A DNA stretch of 64,000 nucleotides from Oscillospiraceae bacterium (GTDB lineage: Bacteria > Bacillota > Clostridia > Oscillospirales > Ruminococcaceae): positions 83,121-147,120 of the forward strand of contig JAHZAU010000004.1 of assembly GCA_019423755.1 (NCBI GenBank), read 5' to 3'. Position numbers and translations under genes: made by a program. Positions 1 through 8,858 of the stretch are shown here, piece after piece. The notes beneath the pieces are model-generated. The model was not told the DNA's origin, did not search any database, and saw only the letters and a program-made list of their open reading frames with translations. Numbering within the stretch: the first letter of the stretch is position 1; each line of letters starts with the position of its first letter.

Positions 1-69
1 ACCCGCGACTCGGTTGGGAGGAAGGGGAAACCCGTTCTCTCCCTCCTGGAATCCTTTCCCGAAAACATA

Positions 70-102
70 AAAAGAAGCCCCCCTTAGAGGAGAGCTTCTT
101 TT
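70..102 (-). terminator. Rho-independent terminator of the NPSTGD peptide gene
   Basis: An inverted repeat (arms near 70-78 and 94-102) reads, on the reverse strand, as a stem followed by a run of T. It lies about 30 bases beyond the stop of the gene ending at 135. Confidence 0.7.
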
Positions 103-134
103 CCATATACGATAACAAAGGCAAGGGCCCGCTG

Positions 135-341
135 CTATTTTCCTTTTTTCTTGAGGACGGAGGTGAGGATGAGCAGCAGGATGAGGACACCGGAAACCAC
201 CAGCAGGATGGTCATGAGCGGGACCTGGTTGTTGTCGCCGGTGGAAGGGTTGGCGGCAAATACCGGGCAGGTCAGCAGCAGGAAGCTGGTTACCATGGCG
301 CAGAGGGATGTCCACAGCTGGGAAACGGATTTTTTGTTCAT
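135..341 (-). CDS. Tiny secreted membrane peptide with NPSTGD wall-anchor motif
   Basis: A 68-residue protein that is almost nothing but sorting signals. Residues 1 to about 30 form a signal peptide (Lys-Lys N-terminus, hydrophobic core, cleavage probable after the VFAA stretch). NPSTGD follows directly, then a spacer of a few residues, one transmembrane helix (about 42-63) and a KKKGK tail. NPxTG plus helix plus basic tail is the layout of clostridial LPXTG-like sorting domains, so it would be seen as a sortase substrate, but nothing remains to be displayed between signal peptide and motif. A GGAAAGGAG ribosome site precedes the ATG at 341, and the promoter upstream is near-perfect. No sortase gene is visible in this window. 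Function unknown; it could also be a simple two-helix membrane peptide. Confidence 0.75.
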   Translation of the reverse strand: MNKKSVSQLWTSLCAMVTSFLLLTCPVFAANPSTGDNNQVPLMTILLVVSGVLILLLILTSVLKKKGK

Positions 342-378
342 AAGAAGGAACTCCTTTCCAATGGATGTCGTTTCTAAT

Positions 379-407
379 ATTATAGTTTTCTATTTTACTA
401 GTGTCAA
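379..407 (-). promoter_or_regulatory. Consensus SigA promoter for the NPSTGD peptide
   Basis: On the reverse strand the sequence reads TTGACA, 17 bases, TATAAT, a perfect match to the vegetative consensus. It lies about 35 bases upstream of the ribosome site, so a strong constitutive level of transcription is expected. Confidence 0.85.
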
Positions 408-689
408 GACGGCGGAGGGCCTGTCCCGGGAGGAGACAAAAAATTTTGCTCCGCCTTTGGGGGACTTTGGCGGCGGCTTGGGGCCGGGAAGGGGCCGGGG
501 CTGCGGGCCGAAGGCTCTTGGCCCCGGAGCGGGCAGGGGCAGGCGGGCCGTCCGGGTAATAGGATGAGGGTGCAGGGGGTCGCACGGCGCCGCTGCGATG
601 TTTAAAGACCGGCTCGTCCGGCCATACTAGGAACAGCGGCCCCCGGCGCCACGCCCTGCGGCCAGAAACCATATCGGAGCGTGATTGAC
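408..689. other. GC-rich intergenic stretch, no gene seen
   Basis: No convincing coding frame, tRNA or rRNA is visible. The stretch is GC-rich with several short self-complementary segments, for example around 607-624 and 636-662. No antitoxin gene is found here ahead of the MazF homologue. Confidence 0.5.
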
Positions 690-1043
690 GTGACAGTCAA
701 ACGAGGAGAAATCTACTACGCGGACCTAAGCCCGGTGGTGGGCTCGGAGCAGGGGGGCGTGCGCCCGGTGCTCATCGTGCAAAATGACGTGGGCAACCGT
801 TACAGCCCCACCGTCATCGCCGCCGCCATCACCAGCCAGAAGGAAAAGAACCGCCTGCCGACCCATATCGACCTGCCCAGCAACCACAGCGGCCTGGCGC
901 GGGATTCGGTGGTGCTGCTGGAACAGATCCGCACCATCGACAAGCGCCGCCTCAAGGAGCGCATGGGCAGCCTGGCCCCGGCGGACATGGACCAGGTGGA
1001 CCATGCCCTTTCGGTGAGCTTCGGGCTGGGGACACAGGCCTGA
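690..1043 (+). CDS. MazF/PemK-family mRNA endoribonuclease (EndoA-like)
   Basis: The protein matches the Firmicutes EndoA (NdoA/MazF) family closely: the VKRGEIYYADLSPVVGSEQ start, the GGVRPVLIVQND strand, the AAITSQ segment and the VLLEQIRTIDK segment are all present. This family cuts single-stranded mRNA at specific sites and is held inactive by a MazE-type antitoxin. A GTG at 681 is in frame, but the GGAG at about 676-679 is only one base from it; the GTG at 690 has normal spacing and gives the family's usual N-terminus, so 690 is chosen. The family is normally preceded by a small antitoxin gene, often downstream of alr. No antitoxin is seen here, so the gene is an orphan in this window. 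Confidence 0.9.
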   Translation: MTVKRGEIYYADLSPVVGSEQGGVRPVLIVQNDVGNRYSPTVIAAAITSQKEKNRLPTHIDLPSNHSGLARDSVVLLEQIRTIDKRRLKERMGSLAPADMDQVDHALSVSFGLGTQA

Positions 1044-1164
1044 CCGGCACCCCCCGTGCCGCCCTTGGCCGGACGCTTTCGGCCCGCTTCGGCGGACGGG
1101 GCGCCCGGCTTTTTTGCGCCCAGGGACGCACAAAACCCCCAGCCGGCGCCGGGGGCGGTGTGGG

Positions 1165-2430
1165 CTATTTGGTGATGCGGCGGCACTCTAAATAGAAGCG
1201 TTTGTCCTCCGCCACGCCCATGGAGAAGGTCTTTCTCGGCAGCCTGCCGTCCAGCAGGACGGTGGGGAACAGCTCCTCCTTGCGGATGGAGGGGAAGAGG
1301 AAGCCGATGTTGTCCTTCTGCATGGAAAGCTGGCAGACGATGCCGCTGCCGTGGACGTAATCCACCTTTCCGGAGAAGTTCTGGATGTATTCGTCGATGA
1401 AGTTCTGTACCGTGCCGGTGACCACGTTGGAGGAAGGCCGGCGCACCCAGGCGCGGCAGACCTGTCCGCCCACCACGTACTCGAAGGTTTGCCCTTCGCA
1501 GGGGGTGTAGCTCAGGTCGCACTCCTTTTCCATCTGGCGCAGGAACTGGGGCACATCCACCCCAAAGAGGATGCGGTTGATGGGCCCGAATTCCAGCGCC
1601 GGGTCGTGCAGGTTGATGACCTCGGCCAGGGCGTAGCGGGCCGGGTGGTTTTTGAGCTTTTCCGCCGAGAGGCTCTGCTTGAGGTTCTCCCAGTGGAGCT
1701 TGGCGGTGCAAAGGGAGTTGTTGCCGTCGCCGATGGCAAAGACAAAGCCGTTTTCCCCGGCCTCGCCGTACTGGTCCAGCAGGCGCTGCCGGTCGCCCAG
1801 AGCTTCCAGCGCCCGGTCGATGCGGGCGGACTGCTCGGGGGTCACCAGACTGCCGGTGATGTGGCCGCTGTCCTTCATCAGGTCAAAGTCGTACAAAGGG
1901 GTCATCTCCCCGGCTTCCGCGGCCAGCGGCTCGATGACCAGGCCCTGGGGGTCGTCGATGAGCAGCTGGATGTGGGAGACCTCCAGCGGGGCGGTGGCGC
2001 GGATCTGGGTGCGGATCTCCATGGTGGAGGGGATCACGTGCTCGGTGCTGCGGATGGGGCTGCGGCTGCCGGGCCGCGGGTCGAAGCACTCCAGGTCCAC
2101 CAGACCCACCAGGCCCCGGCGGACCTTGCCGTTTTGCAGGGTGCGCTGGGTGTAGATGTAGTCGTTGTGTTCACAGAACAGGTGCCGCCGCAGATAGGTG
2201 CGCATAGCGCGCCCCACCGAGGCGATGCGCTGGTCCATATCGTCGGTGACCGAGCCGCACTCGGGAATGATCAGATTCAGCGTCGAGGGACGGGTCTGCA
2301 CCAGCTGCGCCACCTCCTGCCAATACTGGGGCTGGGAGGTAAACTGGTCGGAAGCGATGACGCTCCAGCTGGTCATGTCCGCCACGTTGGGGACCAAAAT
2401 CGTTCCGTTGGAAAAACCGCTCGTATTCAA
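1165..2430 (-). CDS. DUF1015 family protein
   Basis: This is a full-length member of the DUF1015 family (PF06245), a conserved bacterial family without an assigned reaction. The recognisable parts are the N-terminal SxxASDQFTSQPQYW segment, the AIGDGNNSLCTAKLHW block (the DG-(H/N)-(H/N) region that is the family's signature) and the C-terminal LFPSIRKEELF segment. A longer ATG-initiated frame exists to 2481, but a TTG at 2428-2430 sits seven bases after AAAGGAGG and begins the region homologous to the family, so TTG at 2430 is preferred (about 421 residues). The gene stands alone on the reverse strand, with AT-rich DNA upstream that includes a TATAAT at about 2550. Biological role unknown; soluble, with no signal peptide. 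Confidence 0.85.
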   Translation of the reverse strand: MNTSGFSNGTILVPNVADMTSWSVIASDQFTSQPQYWQEVAQLVQTRPSTLNLIIPECGSVTDDMDQRIASVGRAMRTYLRRHLFCEHNDYIYTQRTLQNGKVRRGLVGLVDLECFDPRPGSRSPIRSTEHVIPSTMEIRTQIRATAPLEVSHIQLLIDDPQGLVIEPLAAEAGEMTPLYDFDLMKDSGHITGSLVTPEQSARIDRALEALGDRQRLLDQYGEAGENGFVFAIGDGNNSLCTAKLHWENLKQSLSAEKLKNHPARYALAEVINLHDPALEFGPINRILFGVDVPQFLRQMEKECDLSYTPCEGQTFEYVVGGQVCRAWVRRPSSNVVTGTVQNFIDEYIQNFSGKVDYVHGSGIVCQLSMQKDNIGFLFPSIRKEELFPTVLLDGRLPRKTFSMGVAEDKRFYLECRRITK

Positions 2431-2697
2431 AAATCTTCCTCCTTTGCTGGGGTGCCGGTTGGAAGCAACGGGCCGCAACAATCAGCAAAACTCTCATACC
2501 GGGGCAGGACGGGCAACAGACCGCATTCCCGCCCACTTTGTCCTTATTATAATATACAATCGCAAAAAATAAAAGAGAATTCCGCCAATAATAGTGAAAA
2601 TTTTATGTCAGGATAAACAAATTGCCTATAAATTTGGGTAAAATACGAAAAAGGTGCAAAATATTTTGTACACAATAAAACAGACCACCCAGCCCGT

Positions 2698-4425
2698 TTA
2701 ATCCAACCGCAGCTCCACCGCCAAAGCGCGGCCCAGCAGGTCCCGCCGCGCCGGGTCAAAGAGATAATACACCGGTCCCGCCGCGCCGGTGAGCGGGTGG
2801 CGGGCAAAGCTTTGCAGGTAGACCTCCCGGGCGATCTCCTTGGAGGGCTGGCCCTGCCGGTGGGGCAGCAGCTGCCAAAGGGCCGGCGCGTCGTGGAGCA
2901 GCTCGTCGGCCGACGGGGGCAGCGGCGGGGCCGGCTCCTCCCGCAAGATCTGCGGCAGCTTGCGGGGGCGGTCGTGGCAGCACAGGTCAAAGCGGCAGCA
3001 GTCCCGCAGCAGGGGCAAAATCTCCTCCCCCTGGCGCCAGACGGCGTACCGCCCCAGCAGGGTGTAGCGCTCCTCCAGGGAGGGCCGCAGCAGGTGGCAG
3101 CCTTCCCGCCGCCACCAGCGCCCCATCTCTAAGAAGAAGTCCGCCGCCGAAGCCTCCCGCCCCAGCAGCAGCTCCAGCTCCCGGGCAAACAGCCCGCTGT
3201 TGTAGTAGTGGTCCACCATCTCCTCCATGCCTTGGAGCAGCAGCATCTCGTCAAAGGAGAGCCAGCGGGTGCGCATCACCTGGAAGGGGGCGCTCTGCCG
3301 GGCGACGAGGCCGTATTCCTCGGTACAGTCGGCCATGTGGGAGCCTTTGAGCACCTTCAAAAAGCCCAGCTGCAGCTGCTGGGGCCGGATGGCCATCACC
3401 TCGTCGAAGCTGCGGCAGAAGGAAGCAAGCCCCTCGTAAGGCAGCCCGGCGATCAGGTCCAGGTGCAGGTGGATGTTGCGCGGGGCGTCCAGCCGGCGGC
3501 AGATGGAAAGCAGGCGGGGGGTGTCGGTGGTGCGGCGGATGGCGGCGATGGTGTCGGGGTTGGTGGACTGCACGCCGATCTCAAACTGGAACAGCCCCGG
3601 CCGCACGGTGGAAAGAAAGTCGATCATCTCGTCGTCCATGAGATGGGCGGTGATCTCAAAGTGGAAGTTGGTGACGCCGTTGTCGTGCTCGGCCAGGTAC
3701 TTCCAGATAGCCATAGCGTGGGCGCGGGAGCAGTTAAAGGTGCGGTCCACAAACTTCACCTGCCGCACCCGGGCGTCCAGGAAACGCTGCAGCCGGGGCA
3801 GGGCCAGTTCCAGCGGCAGGTAGCGCACCGGCCCGGCGATGGAGGACAGGCAGTAGCTGCACCGGAAGGGGCAGCCGCGGATGGTCTCGAAGTAGAGGAT
3901 GCGCCCGGCGCATGCTTCCAGGTCCGGGTAGGGGAAGGGCAGCGCCGCCAGGTCCAGCAGCGGGGCGGTGGGGTTGTGGCGGATGGTATCGCCGTCCCGC
4001 CAGCTGAGGTTTGCCACCTCGCCCAGGGGGCGGCGGCCGTCGAAATGTTCCAGCAGCTGGCACAGGGCCTCCTCGCCCTCGCCCCGCAGCACCATATCCA
4101 CCGCCGGCTGGCGGGTGAGGAAGGCTTCGGCGTCGTAGCTGACCTCCGGCCCTCCGGCCACGATGCGAAGCTGGGGCAGCAGCTGCCGCAGCTCGGCGGC
4201 CAGCTCCTGCATCCGGCCGATGTTCCAGATGTAGCAGGAAAGCAGCAGCAGGTCGGGCTTGCGGCGGTAGACCTCCTCCAGCACCAGCTCCAAGGGGTGG
4301 TTGATGGTATATTCGGCCAGTTCCAGCCGGTCAAAGCCGCGCCCGGCGGCATATTCCCGCAGGGACCGCACCGCCAGATTGGTGTGGACATACTGGGAGT
4401 TGAGGGCAAGCAGCAGGGTGTTCAT
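2698..4425 (-). CDS. B12-binding-fold radical SAM protein (DUF4080 type)
   Basis: The first 130 or so residues form a cobalamin-binding Rossmann-like domain (LLLALNSQYVHTNLAVRSL and the later DLLLLSCYIWN and RIVAGGPEVS strands). This is followed by a radical SAM core with the cluster motif CPFRCSYC (CX3CX2C), which binds a [4Fe-4S] cluster and S-adenosylmethionine. The C-terminal third matches the DUF4080 domain that accompanies this subgroup. These enzymes are related to MiaB-like and methyltransferase radical SAM families, but the substrate of this subgroup is unknown. The start could be GTG at 4437 or ATG at 4425; neither has an ideal ribosome site, and ATG gives the normal MNTLLLALN beginning. 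No neighbouring gene suggests a pathway. Confidence 0.85.
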   Translation of the reverse strand: MNTLLLALNSQYVHTNLAVRSLREYAAGRGFDRLELAEYTINHPLELVLEEVYRRKPDLLLLSCYIWNIGRMQELAAELRQLLPQLRIVAGGPEVSYDAEAFLTRQPAVDMVLRGEGEEALCQLLEHFDGRRPLGEVANLSWRDGDTIRHNPTAPLLDLAALPFPYPDLEACAGRILYFETIRGCPFRCSYCLSSIAGPVRYLPLELALPRLQRFLDARVRQVKFVDRTFNCSRAHAMAIWKYLAEHDNGVTNFHFEITAHLMDDEMIDFLSTVRPGLFQFEIGVQSTNPDTIAAIRRTTDTPRLLSICRRLDAPRNIHLHLDLIAGLPYEGLASFCRSFDEVMAIRPQQLQLGFLKVLKGSHMADCTEEYGLVARQSAPFQVMRTRWLSFDEMLLLQGMEEMVDHYYNSGLFARELELLLGREASAADFFLEMGRWWRREGCHLLRPSLEERYTLLGRYAVWRQGEEILPLLRDCCRFDLCCHDRPRKLPQILREEPAPPLPPSADELLHDAPALWQLLPHRQGQPSKEIAREVYLQSFARHPLTGAAGPVYYLFDPARRDLLGRALAVELRLD

Positions 4426-4559
4426 AAAAGCGCGCACCGTCCTTTTTCGGGTAAATTCCTAACCTTATCATAACACGATTGGCCGGGCAAGTCCATCATT
4501 TTCCCAGAAATCTGGGGGGATTTGGGGGGCTGCTCTGTCGAAAAAACACAAAAAAACAC

Positions 4560-4588
4560 TTTTCGGCCTGGGACGGATGTGGTATAAT
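4560..4588 (+). promoter_or_regulatory. Promoter of the amidase gene
   Basis: TTTTCG and TATAAT are separated by 17 bases and lie about 47 bases upstream of the amidase start, with AAAGGAGGGG as ribosome site in between. Confidence 0.65.
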
Positions 4589-4635
4589 GGTACCATCGAT
4601 CCCCGCAGGGGAAACGCAGGAAAGGAGGGGTCTGT

Positions 4636-6477
4636 ATGCAGATCCGAGGTTTGACCGGGCGGCTGTTGGCGGCCGCGCTGGCGGTGTCGCTGGCGGTGGT
4701 GCCGGCGTCCGCCGCCCAGTATGATGATTTTGACGCGGTGTGGGATTCGTCCCTTGCCCAGCGGCTGGAAAACGAGCCCACCCTGGCGGTGGCCGGCGGC
4801 AGCGAGGACCGGGAAACCACCGACAAGACCCTCTACCTGACCGGCTCCTCCGACCCGGACTACCCGCTGGTCTTTAACGGCGAGGAGGTGGAGGACCGGG
4901 GCGAATACGGCAGCTTCGGCGTCTATCTCGAGCTGGAACTGGGCAAAAACCAGGTGACCTTGGATAACGGCGACCAGAGCCTCTCCTTTGTCATCACCCG
5001 CAAGGAGCCTTCCACCGGTTCCGCCGGGCAGGTGCCCATCGTGTCCAGCCTCGGCCGCTGCCAGCCGGCCTCCGACGACATCGCCTACGACGGCGACAGC
5101 TACACCCTGCGCTGTACCGCCCCGGCCAACGCCGAGTCGGTGACCGCCACCGTAGACGGCGAGACCTATGAGCTCCGGCAGGAGTCCGCCGCCCAAACCG
5201 GCGTGGAGGCCTACTACTCCACCGAGATCACCATCCAGGCGCCGGAGGACGGGGAGGTCCTCTCCCTGGGTACGGTGCAGTATAACCTGGTGTGGGAGGG
5301 CACCGCTTCCTCCAAGGAGAGCGCCGGCCAGCTTTACGCCGTGGGCCAAGGCGCCAGCCCGGTGGTGCGGGTGTCCCAAAGCGCCGCCACCCTCTACGAC
5401 AGCGGCGAGACCCAAAACAGCACCGCCACCGGCAACGAGATCGGTACCCTGGCGCTGGGCGCCCGGGCGGTGGTCACCGACGCCAACGACACCATGTTCC
5501 AGTTGGAGATGGGCGGCTGGGTGTACAAAAGCTACGCCGCGCTGGAAGAAGGCCACGACGTGCCCGGCGGGGAGCTGACCGGCGCCCGCTGGGAGACCAC
5601 CTCCGACGGCGGCTACGCCCTGCGGCTGCAGGGGGCAAACTACGCCCCCTTTAAAAGCTACCTGACCAGCGAAAAGCTGGTGCTGCGGGGCTACGGGCTT
5701 TCCCACCTGCCCGACTGCCCCATGCCGGACAACGAGATCTTCGGCGGCATGGAGGTCCAGGAGGAGGACGGCCAGCTGACCCTTTCCTTTGCCCTGCGGT
5801 CGCCCCAGGCGCTGCTGGGCTACCAGATCTTCTACGAGGACAACGGCGACGCCCTGCTGTACTTTAACCCCAAGGCGCAGATCTACTCCTCCGAGCGTCC
5901 GCTGCAGGGGATGATCATCGTGGTGGACCCGGGCCACGGCGGACGGGACATCGGCGCCCCCGGCGTGCTGGGGGAGATCGGCCCCAACGAAAAGGAGATC
6001 ACCTTCCTTACCTCCATGGTGGTGAAAAACCGGCTGGAATCCCTGGGGGCCACGGTGCTGACCACGGTGGACGACTCCATCGACGACCTGAGCAAGGCGG
6101 AGCTCAACGACCGCAACATCTTCGCTTCTTATAATAAAGCGGACCTGTTCCTGTCCTTCCACTGCAATTCCATCGCCACCACCAGCGACGGCGGCAACGC
6201 CTCCGGTACCGAGATCTACTACCACGAGGCGTCCTCCAAGCGGCTGGCCGACCTGGTGCAGCAGAACATCACCTCCTACACCGGGCGCAAAGACCGCGGC
6301 GTGAAGTACAGCACCTACTACGTCACCCGCAACACCAGCTGCCCCTCCATGCTCATCGAGCTGGGCTTCCTCACCAACCCCCAGGAGTTCGACGCCATGC
6401 GCTCCCCGGAGCAGATCTACCAGACCGCCAACGCCGTGGGCGACGCGGTGGTCGCCTGGGTGCGGGATCTGGACTAA
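4636..6477 (+). CDS. Secreted N-acetylmuramoyl-L-alanine amidase (Amidase_3)
   Basis: This exported zinc amidase should cut the bond between N-acetylmuramic acid and the peptide stem of peptidoglycan. Residues 1-27 are a signal peptide with an ASA-A cleavage site. Residues 28 to about 420 hold non-catalytic, probably beta-rich domains, including an SH3-like stretch around 240-310 (VVRVSQSAATLYDSG and YKSYAALEEG). The catalytic Amidase_3 domain begins near residue 425 with IVVDPGHGGRDIGAPG; the zinc ligands are His in DPGHGG, the Glu of the following NEKE, His of SFHCNS (about 508) and the late Glu of IELGF (about 575). The domain order matches CwlD/LytC-type clostridial amidases with a long N-terminal extension. 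It is monocistronic, bounded by its own promoter and a strong terminator, and most likely works in cell separation or wall turnover. Confidence 0.93.
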   Translation: MQIRGLTGRLLAAALAVSLAVVPASAAQYDDFDAVWDSSLAQRLENEPTLAVAGGSEDRETTDKTLYLTGSSDPDYPLVFNGEEVEDRGEYGSFGVYLELELGKNQVTLDNGDQSLSFVITRKEPSTGSAGQVPIVSSLGRCQPASDDIAYDGDSYTLRCTAPANAESVTATVDGETYELRQESAAQTGVEAYYSTEITIQAPEDGEVLSLGTVQYNLVWEGTASSKESAGQLYAVGQGASPVVRVSQSAATLYDSGETQNSTATGNEIGTLALGARAVVTDANDTMFQLEMGGWVYKSYAALEEGHDVPGGELTGARWETTSDGGYALRLQGANYAPFKSYLTSEKLVLRGYGLSHLPDCPMPDNEIFGGMEVQEEDGQLTLSFALRSPQALLGYQIFYEDNGDALLYFNPKAQIYSSERPLQGMIIVVDPGHGGRDIGAPGVLGEIGPNEKEITFLTSMVVKNRLESLGATVLTTVDDSIDDLSKAELNDRNIFASYNKADLFLSFHCNSIATTSDGGNASGTEIYYHEASSKRLADLVQQNITSYTGRKDRGVKYSTYYVTRNTSCPSMLIELGFLTNPQEFDAMRSPEQIYQTANAVGDAVVAWVRDLD

Positions 6478-6503
6478 GCCCCATCCGTTTCGACACAAAA
6501 GAC

Positions 6504-6541
6504 AGCCCCGCTGCCGGCAGGACCGGCGGCGGGGCTTTTGT
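6504..6541 (+). terminator. Terminator between amidase and lipoprotein genes
   Basis: A 14-bp GC-rich stem (6504-6517 with 6523-6536, one wobble) is followed by TTTT. It lies between two convergent genes and probably serves both. Confidence 0.85.
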
Positions 6542-6557
6542 ATCGTTTGGGGAAAGG

Positions 6558-7388
6558 TTAGTGTCTGGCTTCCGGGTAGTCCAGCGACTGGATGCGCCAG
6601 ATGCCGTCCTGCTTTTTCAGGGTCATGTTGGCGGGGACGAGGGTGTATTCTTCCGACTCGAGGCTTTCATACTGGCGGTAGCGGCATTCCACCGTCAGGG
6701 TGTCCTCCCCGCGGTCCAAAACGGTAAACTCTTCCAGCGCCCATTCGTATAGAAAGCCGGTTTTGTAGGCGCCCAGGTGGTAGTAGACGCCGTCAGCCTC
6801 AAAGATGAACGGCCCGCCGCCCTGCTGGCAATCCAGCAGCTGCTGGGTGCCCTCCGGGGTGAAGATGGCCTCGGTCATGCCCGCAAAGTCCAGGTAAACC
6901 ATGGGCTCCCCCCACACGGGAGCGCCCTCCGGCATGGGACCCTCGGCAAAGTCACTGAACAGGGAGGAATCCACGTTGTAGACCGAGCAGCCCAGGTACC
7001 ACAGCCGCGCCACAGCGTCCGCTTCGGAGCCGCCGCCCTCGGTCTGCTGCTTCCAGTAGTCCAGGTCCTGCTGGAAGGCCCCGGCGGGGTTTAACGCGGC
7101 GGGCAGCTGGGTGCCCTCGGGGACGGGGGTACTCTCCTCCAAGGGCGACAGATTGGGGACGGTGACGGTATCGCCCACCTTTAAGGTTTCGGTGTCGGCG
7201 GGGGTTTCAGCGCTGGGAGCTTCTTCGCTTGGAGCTTCCTCGCTGGGAGCCTCGGTGCTGGGGGTCTCGACGCTGGGGGAGGTGGTGTCGCCGGGGTCGG
7301 CCGGTTGATTGGAGGAACAGCCTGCCATCGCCAGGCAAAGCGCCGCCGCCAGCGCGGCACAAAGCAGGGAACGGGTGGTTTTCTTCAT
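6558..7388 (-). CDS. Predicted lipoprotein with Ser/Glu/Pro-rich linker
   Basis: The 276-residue protein has a lipoprotein signal (MKKTTRSLLCAALAAALCLA then AMAGC, lipid Cys at about residue 23). A low-complexity linker follows with repeated SEEAP/STEAP units up to residue 60, then a globular domain of about 210 residues. The linker would hold the domain away from the membrane on the outer face. The globular part has no motif I recognise; the C-terminus (YTLVPANMTLKKQDGIWRIQSLDYPE) resembles the end of NTF2-like or DUF4829-like fold domains in Firmicutes lipoproteins, which is a weak hint only. The start at 7388 is fixed by an AAAAGGAGG site. The gene is divergent from another lipoprotein gene of the same general design. 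Confidence 0.8.
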   Translation of the reverse strand: MKKTTRSLLCAALAAALCLAMAGCSSNQPADPGDTTSPSVETPSTEAPSEEAPSEEAPSAETPADTETLKVGDTVTVPNLSPLEESTPVPEGTQLPAALNPAGAFQQDLDYWKQQTEGGGSEADAVARLWYLGCSVYNVDSSLFSDFAEGPMPEGAPVWGEPMVYLDFAGMTEAIFTPEGTQQLLDCQQGGGPFIFEADGVYYHLGAYKTGFLYEWALEEFTVLDRGEDTLTVECRYRQYESLESEEYTLVPANMTLKKQDGIWRIQSLDYPEARH

Positions 7389-7427
7389 AAGAAAACGCCT
7401 CCTTTTTACAAATGTTATGGTAAATCC

Positions 7428-7456
7428 AGTATAACAGAACCCCTGGGGGAAAACAA
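7428..7456 (-). promoter_or_regulatory. Promoter for the reverse-strand lipoprotein
   Basis: On the reverse strand the sequence reads TTGTTT, 17 bases, TATACT, about 40 bases upstream of the start codon at 7388. Confidence 0.65.
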
Positions 7457-7589
7457 TCCGACGGTTGACGAAAAAAACACCCGGCCCTTTGGGCAGAACG
7501 CCGGGAATCCGTCCCAACTCTGGAATCGCCTTCCCGGCCGTGGTATACTTGAGCTATCAACCGATGCGGTACCGAAGGAGGAATCTTTT

Positions 7590-8777
7590 ATGAAGAAAAC
7601 CGCACCCACCCGCTTCCTGGCGCTGGCCCTCTGCCTGAGCCTGCTGGCCGGCGGGGCCCTCACCGGCTGCGACCGCGCTGCGGCCCCGGCCGAAACCCCC
7701 GCCCAGGAGCAGCAAACCCCCGCCCAGCCCTCGGACGCCCCTTCCGCCGAGGCTCCTTCCCAGGAGGAGACCCCCGCCGAAACCCCCTCCCAGCAAGGCG
7801 AAGCGGCTAAAACCCCCGCCTCCCTGGAGGGCCAGGTGGTCTACCCCGACACCCTGCCGGCAAACTGGGACCAGAGCGACCAGGCCGCCCAGTGCCGCGA
7901 GACCGGCGCCGTTGTCGTCGGCCGGATAGAAGGCGGCACCGGCCTGGAAGGCCCTTCCGGCTCGAAGGAATTCGTCACCGGGCAGGTGGAGGGCTTTTTG
8001 GACGGCAGCCTGCCGGAGCTGTGGGTCTGCCGCGTTTACGGCGAGGAGCCGGACAGCGCTTCCTTCCGCCGCTACTGGTGGGAGGAGGGCGGCCAGATGC
8101 GCACCGCCGTGGGGGACAGTGTCCAAGAGACCCGCCAAAGCGAAAACACCTGGCCGGTCAGCGACTTTGCCCTCAACGAGTACGGCTGGATCACCTGCCA
8201 GGTGGGGGACTTTAGCCCCGAGGAGGGCAACAGCCCGGTCATCAGCCAGCGGGAGCTGGACCCCGACTGGGAGGAGCACCAGCAGTGGTACGACACCTAC
8301 TTCCGTCCGCTGATCCCCACCGGCATCGGCGGCATGAATATGTGGCGCGCCCCGGTGGAGATCGCCCACGAGGCCGGCGGCCGGACCGATAAATGGATCT
8401 GGCTGTTTGAGGACATCTACGGCCAGAAGGCCTGGGACGAGTTCGGCGCCCAGTGGCCGGTGGACGTGATGGTGGAGACCCTTTCCCAGTACTTTGAGGG
8501 CCTCTCGGCGGAGCTGTTTATCCAGGCGGCGGGCGACGCCTACGACCCAGCCACCAACACCATCCACTACGAGGGCGGCCGCGGCGGCGGTCCGGTCATC
8601 ATCCGCATCCTGGACGGGGAGCAGCAGGGCGACGACCTGGTCATCTCCTACAACTACTGCAACTACCTGGACGGCTCGCCCCACGCCAGCGAAAACGGCA
8701 GCACCGTCTGGCAGCTGACCCTCACCCTGCGGGAGGACGGCGGCTTCTACTACCGCTCCAACATGCCCGCGGACTAG
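7590..8777 (+). CDS. Predicted lipoprotein, Gln/Pro/Ala-rich linker and unknown domain
   Basis: The 395-residue protein has a lipobox (ALTGC, lipid Cys at about residue 27), a linker rich in Ala, Pro, Gln and Glu to about residue 75, and a globular domain of about 320 residues rich in Trp, Tyr and Asp. The start is set by GAAGGAGGA seven bases before ATG 7590; a longer frame upstream overlaps the divergent promoter and is not used. I do not recognise the domain: no catalytic motif, metal site or transmembrane helix is obvious after the lipobox. The linker style matches the divergent neighbour at 6558-7388, so the two may belong to the same surface-lipoprotein set. A weak TATACT lies at 7541-7546, and a terminator follows directly. 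Confidence 0.78.
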   Translation: MKKTAPTRFLALALCLSLLAGGALTGCDRAAAPAETPAQEQQTPAQPSDAPSAEAPSQEETPAETPSQQGEAAKTPASLEGQVVYPDTLPANWDQSDQAAQCRETGAVVVGRIEGGTGLEGPSGSKEFVTGQVEGFLDGSLPELWVCRVYGEEPDSASFRRYWWEEGGQMRTAVGDSVQETRQSENTWPVSDFALNEYGWITCQVGDFSPEEGNSPVISQRELDPDWEEHQQWYDTYFRPLIPTGIGGMNMWRAPVEIAHEAGGRTDKWIWLFEDIYGQKAWDEFGAQWPVDVMVETLSQYFEGLSAELFIQAAGDAYDPATNTIHYEGGRGGGPVIIRILDGEQQGDDLVISYNYCNYLDGSPHASENGSTVWQLTLTLREDGGFYYRSNMPAD

Positions 8778-8802
8778 CCCCATACCCCCCAAAAAAAGCA
8801 AA

Positions 8803-8838
8803 AGCCGCCTCGGCCCAAAGCGGACCGGGGCGGTTTTT
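8803..8838 (+). terminator. Terminator after the forward lipoprotein gene
   Basis: A GC-rich inverted repeat (CCGCCTCGG with CCGGGGCGG) is followed by a run of six T. Confidence 0.8.
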
Positions 8839-8858
8839 TCGTCAGGGTAGGGGAGCGG

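Noticed and set aside
3208..4473. Forward frame opposite the radical SAM gene, and similar frames at 1351-2616 and 4468-6498
   Set aside because: These are antisense shadows of well-identified genes.
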